Assembly: GCA_958430865.1 (NCBI GenBank)
Contig: CAUDNR010000797.1
Span: forward strand, 10,300-23,419
DNA from: Entrophospora sp. SA101
Taxonomy: Eukaryota; Glomeromycota; Glomeromycetes; Entrophosporales; Entrophosporaceae
Direction of reading: 5' to 3'
Length of the DNA: 13,120 nucleotides
Shown: positions 1 through 8,195 of the stretch, in pieces
Layout of the letters: each line of letters starts with the position of its first letter
Position numbering within the stretch: position 1 is the first letter of the stretch
Position numbers and translations under genes: made by a program
Notes under the pieces: generated by a model
The model's input: the letters and a program-made list of their open reading frames with translations, nothing else
What the model was told of the DNA's origin: nothing
Databases searched by the model: none

Positions 1-1010
1 AATGAACTTTACATGGACTAAGATAATAAATTTTACTTACTTGTTGATCTAAATGAGGCACATGAACATTTTGAGCTCAATCAATAATGAGCAGTAGCAT
101 CAATACTGCAATATTGTGTTTTACTCTTTGAATAATTTTGATTAACCAGTTTTCTTTGCCCTTCTGCCAATTTGGTATTTTTATTATAATAATTTCTTTC
201 TACCTTGGCTTTAGACAGATGTTCTTTGAATCTTTTGAGCAAATCTTTAGCTTCTTCCTCCTGACGAGCATTGTAATGTAAACCATTTCGAAAATGTTGA
301 CAAGTATCACACAAATCAGTCCTTAGACTCATAATTTGAATCTCTGGTGTCAATTGATGTCATAATTTTCTGAAAGCATCATATTTTAAGGATTTCAGTT
401 TGCTATCTTCTTCTAGACCAGCCAGAAAATCTCTGTACACAGATTTATAACTCATTTCAGCTGGTAAGAATACAATTGATTGAGTTATTCTATTGATACT
501 TCTACCTGGGCTTGGTAATCCATGAACTTCTGCATAATTTTCTAGAAAATTCTTTACTATTTCAGCAACATCTTTGTCAATCACCATTTTGGTTTTTCAT
601 TGGGGCATCCTTTTAATATTGCCATGAATTCTTGCCAGAAGACCATTGTTTATCAGATGATTTCTGATATTTTCAAAATAAGTTCTGCCAATCCCTAACA
701 TATTGAGATAAGTTTCTTGACAAAGAGGTGTATTGTGATCCCAATGATAGAAAGTTCTTTTATTAGACCTAGTTTTCTTTTTAAGGCGTCTGCTAGTGTT
801 TGTTAATCCACTATCCATTGCTTTAAGTTGAGCCATTAAAAATACATCTTGTTCTGGTTTAGAAAGAGCTTGAAAGGATTCCCTTAATGCTGCAAATTCT
901 TCTTTGGGAACCATTGAAGAACAACCACAATTACATCCTTTTTCTAAAAAATCAATTGCTTTTTCATATTCATTAGAACCATTATATTTGTTAATAATTT
1001 TCATATACAC
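1..1010 (-). pseudogene. Transposon-derived DDE-like ORF with three in-frame TGA codons, partial at left edge
   Basis: One continuous minus-strand frame runs from an ATG at 1008-1010 to 84. It is broken only by TGA at 597-599, 360-362 and 81-83. The last of these is better explained by one extra base at 83: shifting there gives a frame that stays open to the window edge except for one TGA at 77-79. The N-terminus has a Cys cluster (GCNCGCS). Further on come RRLKKKTRSNKR, HWDHNTPLCQ, VHGLPSPGR, the Cys motif DLCDTCQHFRNG and SIDATAHY, followed after the shift by D(TGA)AQNVHVPH. This resembles a large family of DDE-transposase-like proteins in Rhizophagus-type genomes, recognised from memory. 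The Asp before AQN is probably the first catalytic carboxylate, and the other acidic residues would lie outside the window. The three TGAs sit where Trp is plausible: PQ(W)KTK, KL(W)HQL and D(W)AQN. I see a decayed element copy as the default reading and recoding as a less likely one. Confidence 0.7.
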
Positions 1011-1386
1011 TTATCCCTATATATATAATTTTATGTTCACTTTGTAGGTTTTATTTATTTTAAAATTGAAATTGGTCTTGTGGTGACAAGCAAAGTAAGC
1101 AGAAAGAATTAAATTTGAGTGGATCTGCAAATAAATATCAGAAATATATATTCAATAATTGATATAAAAGAGAAAATAAAAATCCTCAACTGGTTCCATG
1201 AAAGGTAATTATGTCTAGATTTAAATTATTTATTATTGCCAAAAATGGATAGGATAAAATCATGGAAACTATTATTTTAATAAATAAATTGAAGAAAATT
1301 GTTATTTTGTGTTAATTATATATATACTGAAACAGTAAAACAGATTTTTTTATTTTAGAAAAAAATTTTTTTAACATAATAAAATA
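1011..1386. other. AT-rich intergenic DNA, nothing recognised
   Basis: This stretch lies upstream of the minus-strand DDE-like ORF. It is AT-rich with short TATATA runs (near 1019-1026 and 1319-1325) and stops in every frame. I found no gene, RNA or clear repeat in it. The TATATA just above 1010 could belong to a promoter of the DDE-like ORF, but nothing confirms that. Confidence 0.5.
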
Positions 1387-1499
1387 CACAACTGTGTAGT
1401 CAACCCTGTTAAACCAAAGAAACAGTAAATCCACCTCGTTAAACCAAATTTGTTAACTAATTTTAAACGGAAATAACGGGGTTGACTATGTGGTTTGTG
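1387..1499. repeat. MITE-like short inverted-repeat element (about 113 bp)
   Basis: The ends are imperfect inverted repeats. The left arm is 1387-1411 and the right arm 1474-1499. They share a core of AGTCAACCCTGTTA at 1398-1411, matched on the other strand by TAACGGGGTTGACT at 1474-1487 (13 of 14). The outer CACAA/TTGTG ends also pair. Inside, GTTAAACCAAA is repeated directly at 1408-1418 and 1438-1448. There is no ORF. This fits a miniature inverted-repeat transposable element, but I could not define a target-site duplication, so the class is open. Confidence 0.5.
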
Positions 1500-1638
1500 G
1501 CCTAGTACTAGGCCCTATAAATTATTTTAATTTTTCTTCTTTGAAATAATCGAATTTCAATTAATAATAATAATGACATAGCAAAAATCATAAAACACAA
1601 AAATTTTGCATGCATATTCTACAGGACCTAGGCCACAA
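1495..1638. repeat. Second MITE-like inverted-repeat element, overlapping the first
   Basis: TTGTGGCCTAG at 1495-1505 is perfectly inverted as CTAGGCCACAA at 1628-1638, bounding about 144 bp of AT-rich non-coding DNA. The similarity continues inwards (GGCCCTATAAAT on the left; GGTCCTGTAGAAT on the right arm read in reverse), interrupted by an extra TACTA on the left. That insertion creates a perfect 16-bp palindrome, GGCCTAGTACTAGGCC, at 1499-1514. The left end overlaps the right end of the 1387-1499 element. No clear target-site duplication was seen. Confidence 0.5.
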
Positions 1639-1931
1639 GCTATATATACTTATTATATGTGTTTTTGCATTATTGATTCTCTGAAACTTGCTGTAGTGAA
1701 CCATTTGTTCTATTTGAATCTACTAAAACAAATAAACAAATTAAATTTATTATTTATCAAAAAAAGAAATAAAGAAACTTTAATGTATATAAATATGGAC
1801 TGAGATTGATGTATCAAAAAAAAATTTTTGCAACATTAAAAAAAATTAAACTTTATACATTTAAATAAATATTTTGAATAAATTCTTTAAAAACAACACT
1901 GTTTAAATTGACTACTGCTTGTGTGATCAAT
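1639..1931. other. AT-rich DNA downstream of the RRP5-like gene
   Basis: This is non-coding A/T-rich sequence between the inverted-repeat elements and the stop codon of the minus-strand S1-domain gene. I looked here specifically for the HAT/TPR repeats that normally follow the S1 array in RRP5 and found none in any minus frame. It probably holds the 3' untranslated region of that gene. Confidence 0.5.
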
Positions 1932-4664
1932 TCAATCATCATCATCATCACCACCACAACTGTCGCCATCTTCAATACCTTCAAAACAACTTTTTCTGCA
2001 TCCAAAGCTGATTTTTTGTTTTTCATGATCTATCTCCAATACAACTGCTTTAACTTTATCCCCAATTTTATAAAGTTTATTTACATCTTTAACAAAATCA
2101 TCTGACAATTTTGATATGTGACATAACCCACCAACCAAACTATTATTTATTTTTATAAATATACCATATTTTTCTACACCAGTAACTTCACCTTTGATTA
2201 TTTGCCCTTTATGAAAATTATTCAATGTTTTATAATAATTATTATTATTAATTGATGACAACCTTTCTTCGGTTTGTAATTGCAATACTGCCAATGCTCT
2301 ATCAATTAGTTGTCCATCATTATTGATATTTTCTTTGTTATTTGGCAAATAAAAAATTTGAGCAGTTGCTTTTTGTCCAAATTTAAATTTCATAAAAGGC
2401 GTTGATCTATAATTATAACTTTTTGTTGAAGCAAATGCTAATGAATTTTCATATTCTGGTAATGATATTACAACATAATCTTCCTTTACTAACTCAATAT
2501 AAGCTTCAATAGATGTCTCTGTAGCAATCTTATTTGCCAATTTTTTCTGCAAAATTAAATAAAATTAATATAAAACTTCAAAAAAAAAAGATAGATCTTG
2601 CTGCTCCTTTTTTTTATATAAAATTTTGGATAAATTAAACTTACATTATTTTTCTTTCTTTTGGATTTTTTAATATTAATATTATTATTTATTAATTGTG
2701 GTCTAATAGCTATATCAACAATATCTTCATTTATATCATAATCAATAACCATTCCATATATTTCATCACCTTTTTTAAGATCACTTCTAGTTTTAGCTTG
2801 CTCTTCATTAATAATTCCTTTAATTGTTTTATCATTGTCATTGTCATTATTACCATCTAACATTACATCAACTACCCACCCACCACCAAATTCTAATTCT
2901 GAAAATTGTTTAATCTTGCACTTAATTATGTCACCTATCTTGACTTTTTGATTGATCAAATCTTTTTTTTGATTTTTTTTTGGTAAAATATCACTAAAAT
3001 AAGATTTGATAAAATCCACCTCAGAAATATATGGGCATGATTTAATAGGTGTTTCAGAAGGTTTCAATGATACTTCACATCTGGAATTCTCTAAATCAAT
3101 GGAAGTCACTAAACAAAGAACTGATTGATTAGGATAAAATATTCCAATTGGACTTGAAATAAAATTTTCAGCTACTTTCTAATATATATAAAAAAAAAAA
3201 TATAGTGATAAGCAAATAATCACAATCATTAAAAAAAACATTTTCAAGTTATTTGCATACATGTCTCATAGCTTTGGCACTTAAACTTCCAAGAAATCCA
3301 ACAAACACAGCATAATCAGTAATACTCTTGACATACCCTGGATAAACATTACCAATTAATAGTTCTTCAATAGAAGAAGGTAACTGACTCTTTTTTGCTG
3401 CTTCAATTAATAAAGGTTTGTGACTAACAGTTACAAACCGTTTTTCCTCATTTTTAGAAATAATTAGAAGATCATTCAAAACATCTCCTTTTTTTAAACA
3501 TTTAATCATATTAGAAAGATGTGAAGGTGTCAAATGATCTGATAAATGACCATTTCTTAAGCTTGCTCGAATTTGTGATGGTTGAAGTGATATTGTTATT
3601 GAGTCTTGACTAATTTGGATTATTTCACCATTGGATAACTTTTCAATAAATCATATATAAGTATTTGAAAAAAAAATAGATTATATTAAAACATATATGA
3701 GAGTTTACAAACCTCGCCTATTTTGACCTCATTCAAATCAACATCCATTGCATAAGTGGATTTTTTATTAGAAATAAGTTTATCTGTTTTGATTTGTTCA
3801 AATTTTTTGTCTTTTGATATAGTTTCAATATCAGCTGTCACATTAACAGTTCGACCATTTTCTGCAACATTTATGATACTGACAATTAATACTTGACCAA
3901 TTGTAAGTTGATTACCATTCTTAAACTTTTTAATATAGCTTTGTGAATTTTTATTATTTAAGAAAGTGTTGATATTATTAAATCCTGTCGAAAGAACATA
4001 ACCATGATCTTCTATGCTTTTTACTGATGCAGATAATATCTATAAAAATCAAAAAATCAATTTAACTCGATTTTTTCTTAATATATATGTATATACATTT
4101 AAAAAATAAAAGTATAAATCATTTTAGTCAAGTACCATTCCTTTTGATAAATCAGACTTCACAATGCTGCTGTTTACTTTTTTTTGGATTCAGGCTTAAC
4201 TGAATTCGTTTGTAATTATTATCTATTCTTGTAACTACACAAGAAACCCATTGACCTATTTTAAACAATCCTTTCAAGTTTGGTAATTGTGAATCCTCAT
4301 TGTCTTCTTTTTCATCATCATCTTCTTGATCGCTATCATCCTCTTCATCATTAACATATTTATCAACGATTTCTGATAGCTCATCAGAAATTTCATTTAT
4401 TGAAACCAATCCTGTAAGTTGATTAGGAAGTGAAATTCTTAGATCCATTTGATTAATATGGGTTATTTGTCCTAAGCAATGAGCCCCGACCTTAAGTTGC
4501 TATATAAAAATCATTGATCATTAATTTAGTAATTGAATTCCATCAATTAATTTTAAAAAAGTTTTTTTTATAAATTCAAAACAGCTTACTCCAAAATTAG
4601 ATTTCTTTGGTTTTTGAACTTTGGGGGTTTTTTTTGTAGAGATTTCAACTTTTTTAATTGCCAT
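1932..4664 (-). CDS. RRP5: RRP5-like rRNA biogenesis protein (tandem S1 domains), six exons, one frameshift
   Basis: The family binds pre-rRNA through S1 OB-fold domains in the nucleolus and is needed for early cleavages leading to 18S and 5.8S rRNA. My exon model, all introns GT-AG and phase 0: 4590-4664, 4136-4499, 3713-4039, 3261-3638, 2645-3178, 1932-2546; introns are 74-98 bp. The predicted protein is about 763 aa. Family signatures in order: VGAHCLGQIT and SLPNQLTGLVSINEIS (first S1, about 28-65); an Asp/Glu loop (about 75-95); SASVKSIEDHGYVLSTGF (second S1, about 149-167); NGEIIQISQDSITISLQPSQ; GYVKSITDYAVFVGFLGSLS; VTSIDLENSRCEVSLKPSE; then near the C-terminus KYGIFIKINNSLVGGLCHIS and KIGDKVKAVVLEIDHEKQKI. 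It ends in an acidic DDDDD tail. An extra base in the T8 run at 4178-4185 (A8 in the gene) shifts the frame; removing one base restores family-like sequence NSSIVKSDLSKGM. The acceptor at 3639-3640 (AAAAG) is weak. Family members have about 12 S1 domains plus C-terminal HAT/TPR repeats; here several S1s and the whole C-terminal module are absent. It may be a shortened paralogue or a decaying copy. Confidence 0.8.
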
Positions 4665-4764
4665 ATTTTTTTCTAGTAAAAAAATCTTCAAAAATCTGAA
4701 ATTTTTTTTTTATCAAATGTAGATCTTTAAATTAGATTTTTTTTTCGAATAAATAATTGAAATG

Positions 4765-4788
4765 TTAGTATTAGTATTAGTATTAGTA
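4765..4788 (-). repeat. (TACTAA)4 tandem tract in the presumed RRP5 5' leader
   Basis: Four perfect copies of TTAGTA occur on the plus strand, read as TACTAA on the strand of the RRP5-like gene, about 100 bp upstream of its ATG. The last copy is followed by C, giving TACTAAC, the canonical intron branch-point sequence. A TTTCAG acceptor-like site lies about 69 bp further on, at 4696-4697, before the ATG at 4662-4664. It may be a simple microsatellite or part of a 5'-UTR intron. Confidence 0.6.
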
Positions 4789-5307
4789 ATATCATGCATG
4801 GAATCTCTAAGCTTCAATTAGCAGCTATTCTTTATAAAAGAAAAGTATAAATAAATTTGTATGAGTTTACCACCAATAAAAATTCTTTTTGACCAGAGCT
4901 CTTTAATAAAATACGTCACTTTTCTCCAAGTGAATGCTTTTTTACAATATTCTTTATGTCAAAAAGGATTTTCAATCATGTTGTACACATAGAAACACTT
5001 ACACCACCACCCCAGATAGACAACCCGTTTTTTATTTTGATACCTGTATCGCATACGCGTTAGCGTGTAATCTCCAACCTCGCCCAAATTAGTTTTATTT
5101 CGACTAGCTATACAATTGATAGTATATATAATGGAAGTAACGGGGTCCCTTTCGTATATTATTGAATAAAATAAAAATCGGCATTTTTTATTTATCAATA
5201 ATACAAGCGAATTATAAATAAATAACAGATAGTCGTCATATTCTTCATGGAGAAGCCAACAACCCTGAAGATGTAACAAATAAAGAAAAAAAGAGGGCTC
5301 TACTACT

Positions 5308-5386
5308 ATTAAAATCAAAAAACAATGTTTAGAATGTGGTAGTCCTAACATCAAAGTACAAGCTTTGTATGAGTTGTGAAAAACAA
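5308..5386 (+). pseudogene. Broken zinc-knuckle-like coding fragment
   Basis: Frame one reads KQCLECGSPNIK (CxxC at 5326-5337). Frame two, one base shifted, reads KLCMSCE (CxxC at 5366-5377). Together they look like a CxxC...CxxC zinc ribbon split by a frameshift. Comparable N-terminal Cys pairs occur ahead of kinase domains in expanded families of Glomeromycotina, but no kinase sequence follows here. The fragment is short, so chance cannot be excluded. Confidence 0.25.
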
Positions 5387-5841
5387 AATCTTATATGACA
5401 ATTCGATTAATGGACAAATAATAATCAGAGTTTGGATCCGAATTGTAACCGGTTTGAAATAGATAAATGGTTCTTTAAAAAAAGAGGGTTGAATCCGGTT
5501 TCTATTAATGTGTAATTCTTCTAATTAAAAACTAATTTCAAAATGTCTGATAATAAGGGCGCTGACATATATTAGCTAATATCGTTTTAATATATACCAA
5601 TGTTCATATACAAAAAGGTTCTAATGAAATATACAGAACCTTACCAAAAATGGCAATTTATCATACAATAAAGGAAACTAAATTGTAGCTCAAAAATTTT
5701 GTAAAACCCAAGTGACATTCATTGATGACGTATGATTAAATTTGTGGGTTGGGTGGCAGGAATTACAGAGTGTTTACCAGCTCTAATTCTTATGTATATT
5801 TCATAAAAAGGTCCTTTCTGTATATTATACTATCTCTATTA

Positions 5842-5928
5842 ATTCATTTATTTGTTTCAAATCATTTGTTTATTCATTTTGTTCAATTATTCAAATTCAA
5901 ATTATTCATTTTATTCATTTATTTGTTT
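5842..5928. repeat. T-rich degenerate tandem block (ATTCATTTATTTGTTT unit)
   Basis: The 16-mer ATTCATTTATTTGTTT occurs exactly at 5842-5857 and 5913-5928. Between them lie partial variants (TCATTTGTTTATTCATTTTG, AATTATTCAAATTCAAATTA). The strand bias (T on plus) makes an open frame across 5749-5952, but the translation is a low-complexity hydrophobic string and not a credible protein. It lies about 200-280 bp upstream of the NOB1 start. Confidence 0.6.
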
Positions 5929-6056
5929 TATTCGTTTATTCAAAACAATTAATTCGAATAAATCTTATTCAAATAGAAACCCATAAATGATCGAGTCATG
6001 TGATTCTATAATATTGTGACACCATTATTTTGAAAATTTGGCATTTTTGATTATTA

Positions 6057-6064
6057 TCACGTGA
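6057..6064. promoter_or_regulatory. Palindromic E-box TCACGTGA upstream of NOB1
   Basis: TCACGTGA lies about 62 bp before the NOB1 ATG. A one-base variant, TCATGTGA, lies at 5996-6003. CACGTG is the general binding site of fungal bHLH factors of the Cbf1/Pho4 class. That it acts on NOB1 (or on the divergent RRP5-like gene) is inferred from position only. Confidence 0.4.
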
Positions 6065-6125
6065 CACACAGATCTACAAACATCAGAATTCAAGATCTTT
6101 AAAAAAAAAAATTTTTTTTTAGAAA

Positions 6126-7484
6126 ATGACAACTAATCGTCAAAAAATTAAACACTTAATAGTGGATTCTGGACCTTTTATTAAATTAACAGATGTTCGT
6201 TCACTAGCTGAAAATGTATACACTGTACCTGAAGTAGTTTCAGAACTTCGTGATCAACATGCCAGAGACTTCTTTAAACAAATTTCTTTTGACATCAAGT
6301 TAAAGAGACCTTCTGATAGTGCATTAAGAGAAGGTTTTTAACTAATATATTTACAAAATAGTAAAAAATGTATGTATTTTCTTTTTCTAACTCACCTACT
6401 TTTTAGTGATGAATTTTTCAAAAAAAACTGGTGATTTTGCAAATTTATCAGTAGTTGATTTTAAAGTATTGGCTTTGACTTATATGATTGAGTCAGAGAC
6501 TAACGGCGCTGATAATTTACGTAAAGGACCCATTAAAGCAAATTCTAAATCCAATGAAATAGGAAAAGATTCAAATAAACCCAACGAGAATACTAATAAT
6601 AATAAACATAATGATGAAGACTCAGTGACAGATGCAAGTAAATCTAATAATAACGATAGCGTCATGAATAATCAACAATTCAATGACAATGATAGTAGCA
6701 TTGGTGATGATGCTGATGATGGTGGTGGTGATTGGATAACTCCAGATAATATATCAAAACATATAGAAAACAATCGAGATTTATCCATTGATATACAAGA
6801 AGAAGAAACAATAGGTGTTGCATGCACTACAATTGATTATAGTATGCAAGTATGTATATTTCAAAAAAAAATTTTATTATGTTAATAAATATATATGTAA
6901 ATAATTATATTTATATAATAGAATGTTTTATTACAAATGGGGCTTAATTTAATATCTGTGGAGGGTAAAAGAATCAAACAAATAAAAAATTGGGTCTTGC
7001 GTTGTCATGCATGTTACAAGTACATAAAATTATTTTTTCCCCGATTATATTATATTTATATTAATAATGTGAAATTATATTTATTGGCATTAGAATAACT
7101 ACCAACATGGAAAAAAAATTTTGTCCCAAATGTGGCGGACCAACATTAATCCGTACTTCTACAAGTACTGATGCAAATGGTAACGTCAAATATTATTTAA
7201 AGAAAAATTTTCAATATAAATTACGTGGCACTAAGGTAATCACAATAAATTTAAATTAATGTCTTATTTATATTTATATTATTTGCTTATTAATACTTTC
7301 AATTATATATTCATTTGTTCAGTACTCAATTCCAAACCCCAAAGGAGGCCGTAATCCTAACAACCCAATACTTTGTGAAGATCAAAAAGAATACATAGAC
7401 GCTATGAAAAATTATAATAAAAAGAAGAAACTTAAAAATAATAACAGTAAAAATAATAATAGCATAGACGATGTATTCAATTGA
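6126..7484 (+). CDS. NOB1: NOB1, PIN-domain endonuclease for 18S rRNA 3'-end maturation
   Basis: NOB1 cuts 20S pre-rRNA at site D on cytoplasmic pre-40S particles. Exons: 6126-6333, 6407-6849, 6922-7019, 7094-7235, 7323-7484; introns are 72-87 bp, GT-AG, in phases 1, 0, 2 and 0. The first intron has CTAAC before its acceptor. Every junction restores conserved sequence. The predicted protein is 350 aa. The PIN domain covers about 10-98: HLIVDSGPF carries Asp14, VPEVVSELRD carries Glu40, and KKTGDF...LSVVDFKVLALTY carries Asp79 and Asp87, so the acidic site is complete. Residues about 110-190 are Asn/Asp-rich and end in the conserved GDWITPDNI. The zinc ribbon is C245HAC248 with F-C260PKC263, followed by LRGTKYSIPNPKGGR. 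The protein ends at DDVFN, without the usual C-terminal segment (SPFA... and GRRNPN-like tail), and is shorter than the roughly 410-460 aa of human and yeast NOB1. The catalytic and zinc parts look functional. Confidence 0.95.
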
Positions 7485-7612
7485 TGAAATCTTTAAATAA
7501 CTAATATAACTTAATTATTTAATATACAAGCACGAACACATACATATATTCATCTTGTAATTTAGGATGAAAAATATTTATCAAGTTTTCAACATATTCC
7601 CAATACCATTAA
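7485..7612. other. Presumed NOB1 3' end
   Basis: This is A/T-rich DNA after the NOB1 stop. A possible extra intron could run from a GT within the GAT|GTATTC codons (7473) to TTTAG at 7561-7565, but the frame it opens closes after about 28 codons and has no NOB1 similarity. I therefore treat this as 3' UTR. Confidence 0.35.
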
Positions 7613-7792
7613 CATGCTCATCATTCTGATACAGAATCTATTGATGTAATCAAATCAATTATACATTCACTTAAGTTTCATGATCTTATCAACAAATCAT
7701 CATCATCTGATATAAATGTTAATCCAGATGTTTTAATAAAAAATTTATTGAAAGTCATGTCTGAACAAATGCGAAGTTTGATGGATTTGTAG
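7613..7792 (+). CDS. Orphan exon-like ORF without start codon
   Basis: An open frame of 59 codons begins after TAA at 7610-7612 and ends in TAG at 7790-7792. It translates to ordinary-looking protein (SIDVIKSIIHSLKFHDLINK, then a Ser-rich piece, then NLLKVMSEQMRSLMDL), not low-complexity sequence. The first ATG is only 12 codons from the end. A CAG acceptor at 7632-7634 would splice into it in phase 1. It could be a last exon of an alternative NOB1 transcript, the remains of another gene, or chance. I do not recognise the sequence. Confidence 0.3.
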   Translation, partial: HAHHSDTESIDVIKSIIHSLKFHDLINKSSSSDINVNPDVLIKNLLKVMSEQMRSLMDL

Positions 7793-8193
7793 TAGAATTG
7801 GATCACAACGACTGGCAAAATGGTGTGATTTTTTGGTCTGTTAAGTGAATGATTGTAATAACTTTTTTCTTAAGAAATGCTAATTAAAATTTATATTGAT
7901 GTTTTATTGGAGGATTTGGGTTATATGAGAACATAGTAGAGATTCATATTCTTTGTGAGATCATCCTATGAATCGTAAACACTATATCGGAGAGATCTCT
8001 GCAACTGAGGAAATAGATTTTATACAAAAATGAGCCAATCTCAAGCTTGCAATAAGATAAGATTCCCATTAACTAGTGCCTGTTATAAGTAAAAAGAGAA
8101 CCGCTTGACAAGTGGATGTGATACAATGCATTTATCGTTGCTATCTATTGCATATTGCTTCCTAATTTGTGTCATTTACGTTGTCTTTATATA
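7793..8193. other. Non-coding stretch left of the mariner element
   Basis: There is no gene on either strand. On the minus strand a few short open pieces appear (for example ASLRLAHFCIKSISSVAEIS near 7995-8055), all interrupted by stops. They may be a continuation of the degenerate ORF on the other side of the mariner insertion. Confidence 0.4.
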
Positions 8194-8195
8194 TA

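Larger units (their letters stand above)
4665..6125. other. Divergent intergenic region between the RRP5-like gene and NOB1
   Basis: About 1.46 kb separates the two start codons, which point away from each other. The region must hold both promoters unless further upstream exons exist. It contains a TTAGTA tandem tract, a broken zinc-finger-like fragment near 5308-5386, a short hairpin (AAGGTTCT 5615-5622 / AGAACCTT 5635-5642), a T-rich repeat block and an E-box, most of which are listed separately. CRE-like ACGTCA (about 4913) and TGACGTA (about 5725) also occur. Open frames at 4959-5354 (minus) and 5749-5952 (plus) look accidental, with hydrophobic low-complexity translations. Confidence 0.5.

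Noticed and set aside
1606..1803. 65-codon plus-strand open frame
   Set aside because: It starts within the right end of the inverted-repeat element and has no protein-like composition.
5040..5090. Possible tRNA-like or structured CG-rich patch
   Set aside because: No cloverleaf and no B-box-like GGTTCGANNCC at the right spacing.
4959..5354. 131-codon minus-strand open frame
   Set aside because: Hydrophobic and low-complexity translation, no motif, and the plus strand carries a more convincing broken zinc-finger-like piece in the same place.
5144..5828. Similar 19-mers GGTCCCTTTCGTATATTAT (5144-5162) and GGTCCTTTCTGTATATTAT (5810-5828) as ends of an element
   Set aside because: Three differences, no extension outside the match and no target duplication; could be chance in AT-rich DNA.
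5749..5952. 67-codon plus-strand open frame
   Set aside because: It is the translation of the T-rich tandem block and consists mostly of Phe, Leu, Ile and His.
6480..6665. Minus-strand open frame inside NOB1 exon 2
   Set aside because: Leu/Ser-rich shadow of the Asn/Asp-rich insert of NOB1.
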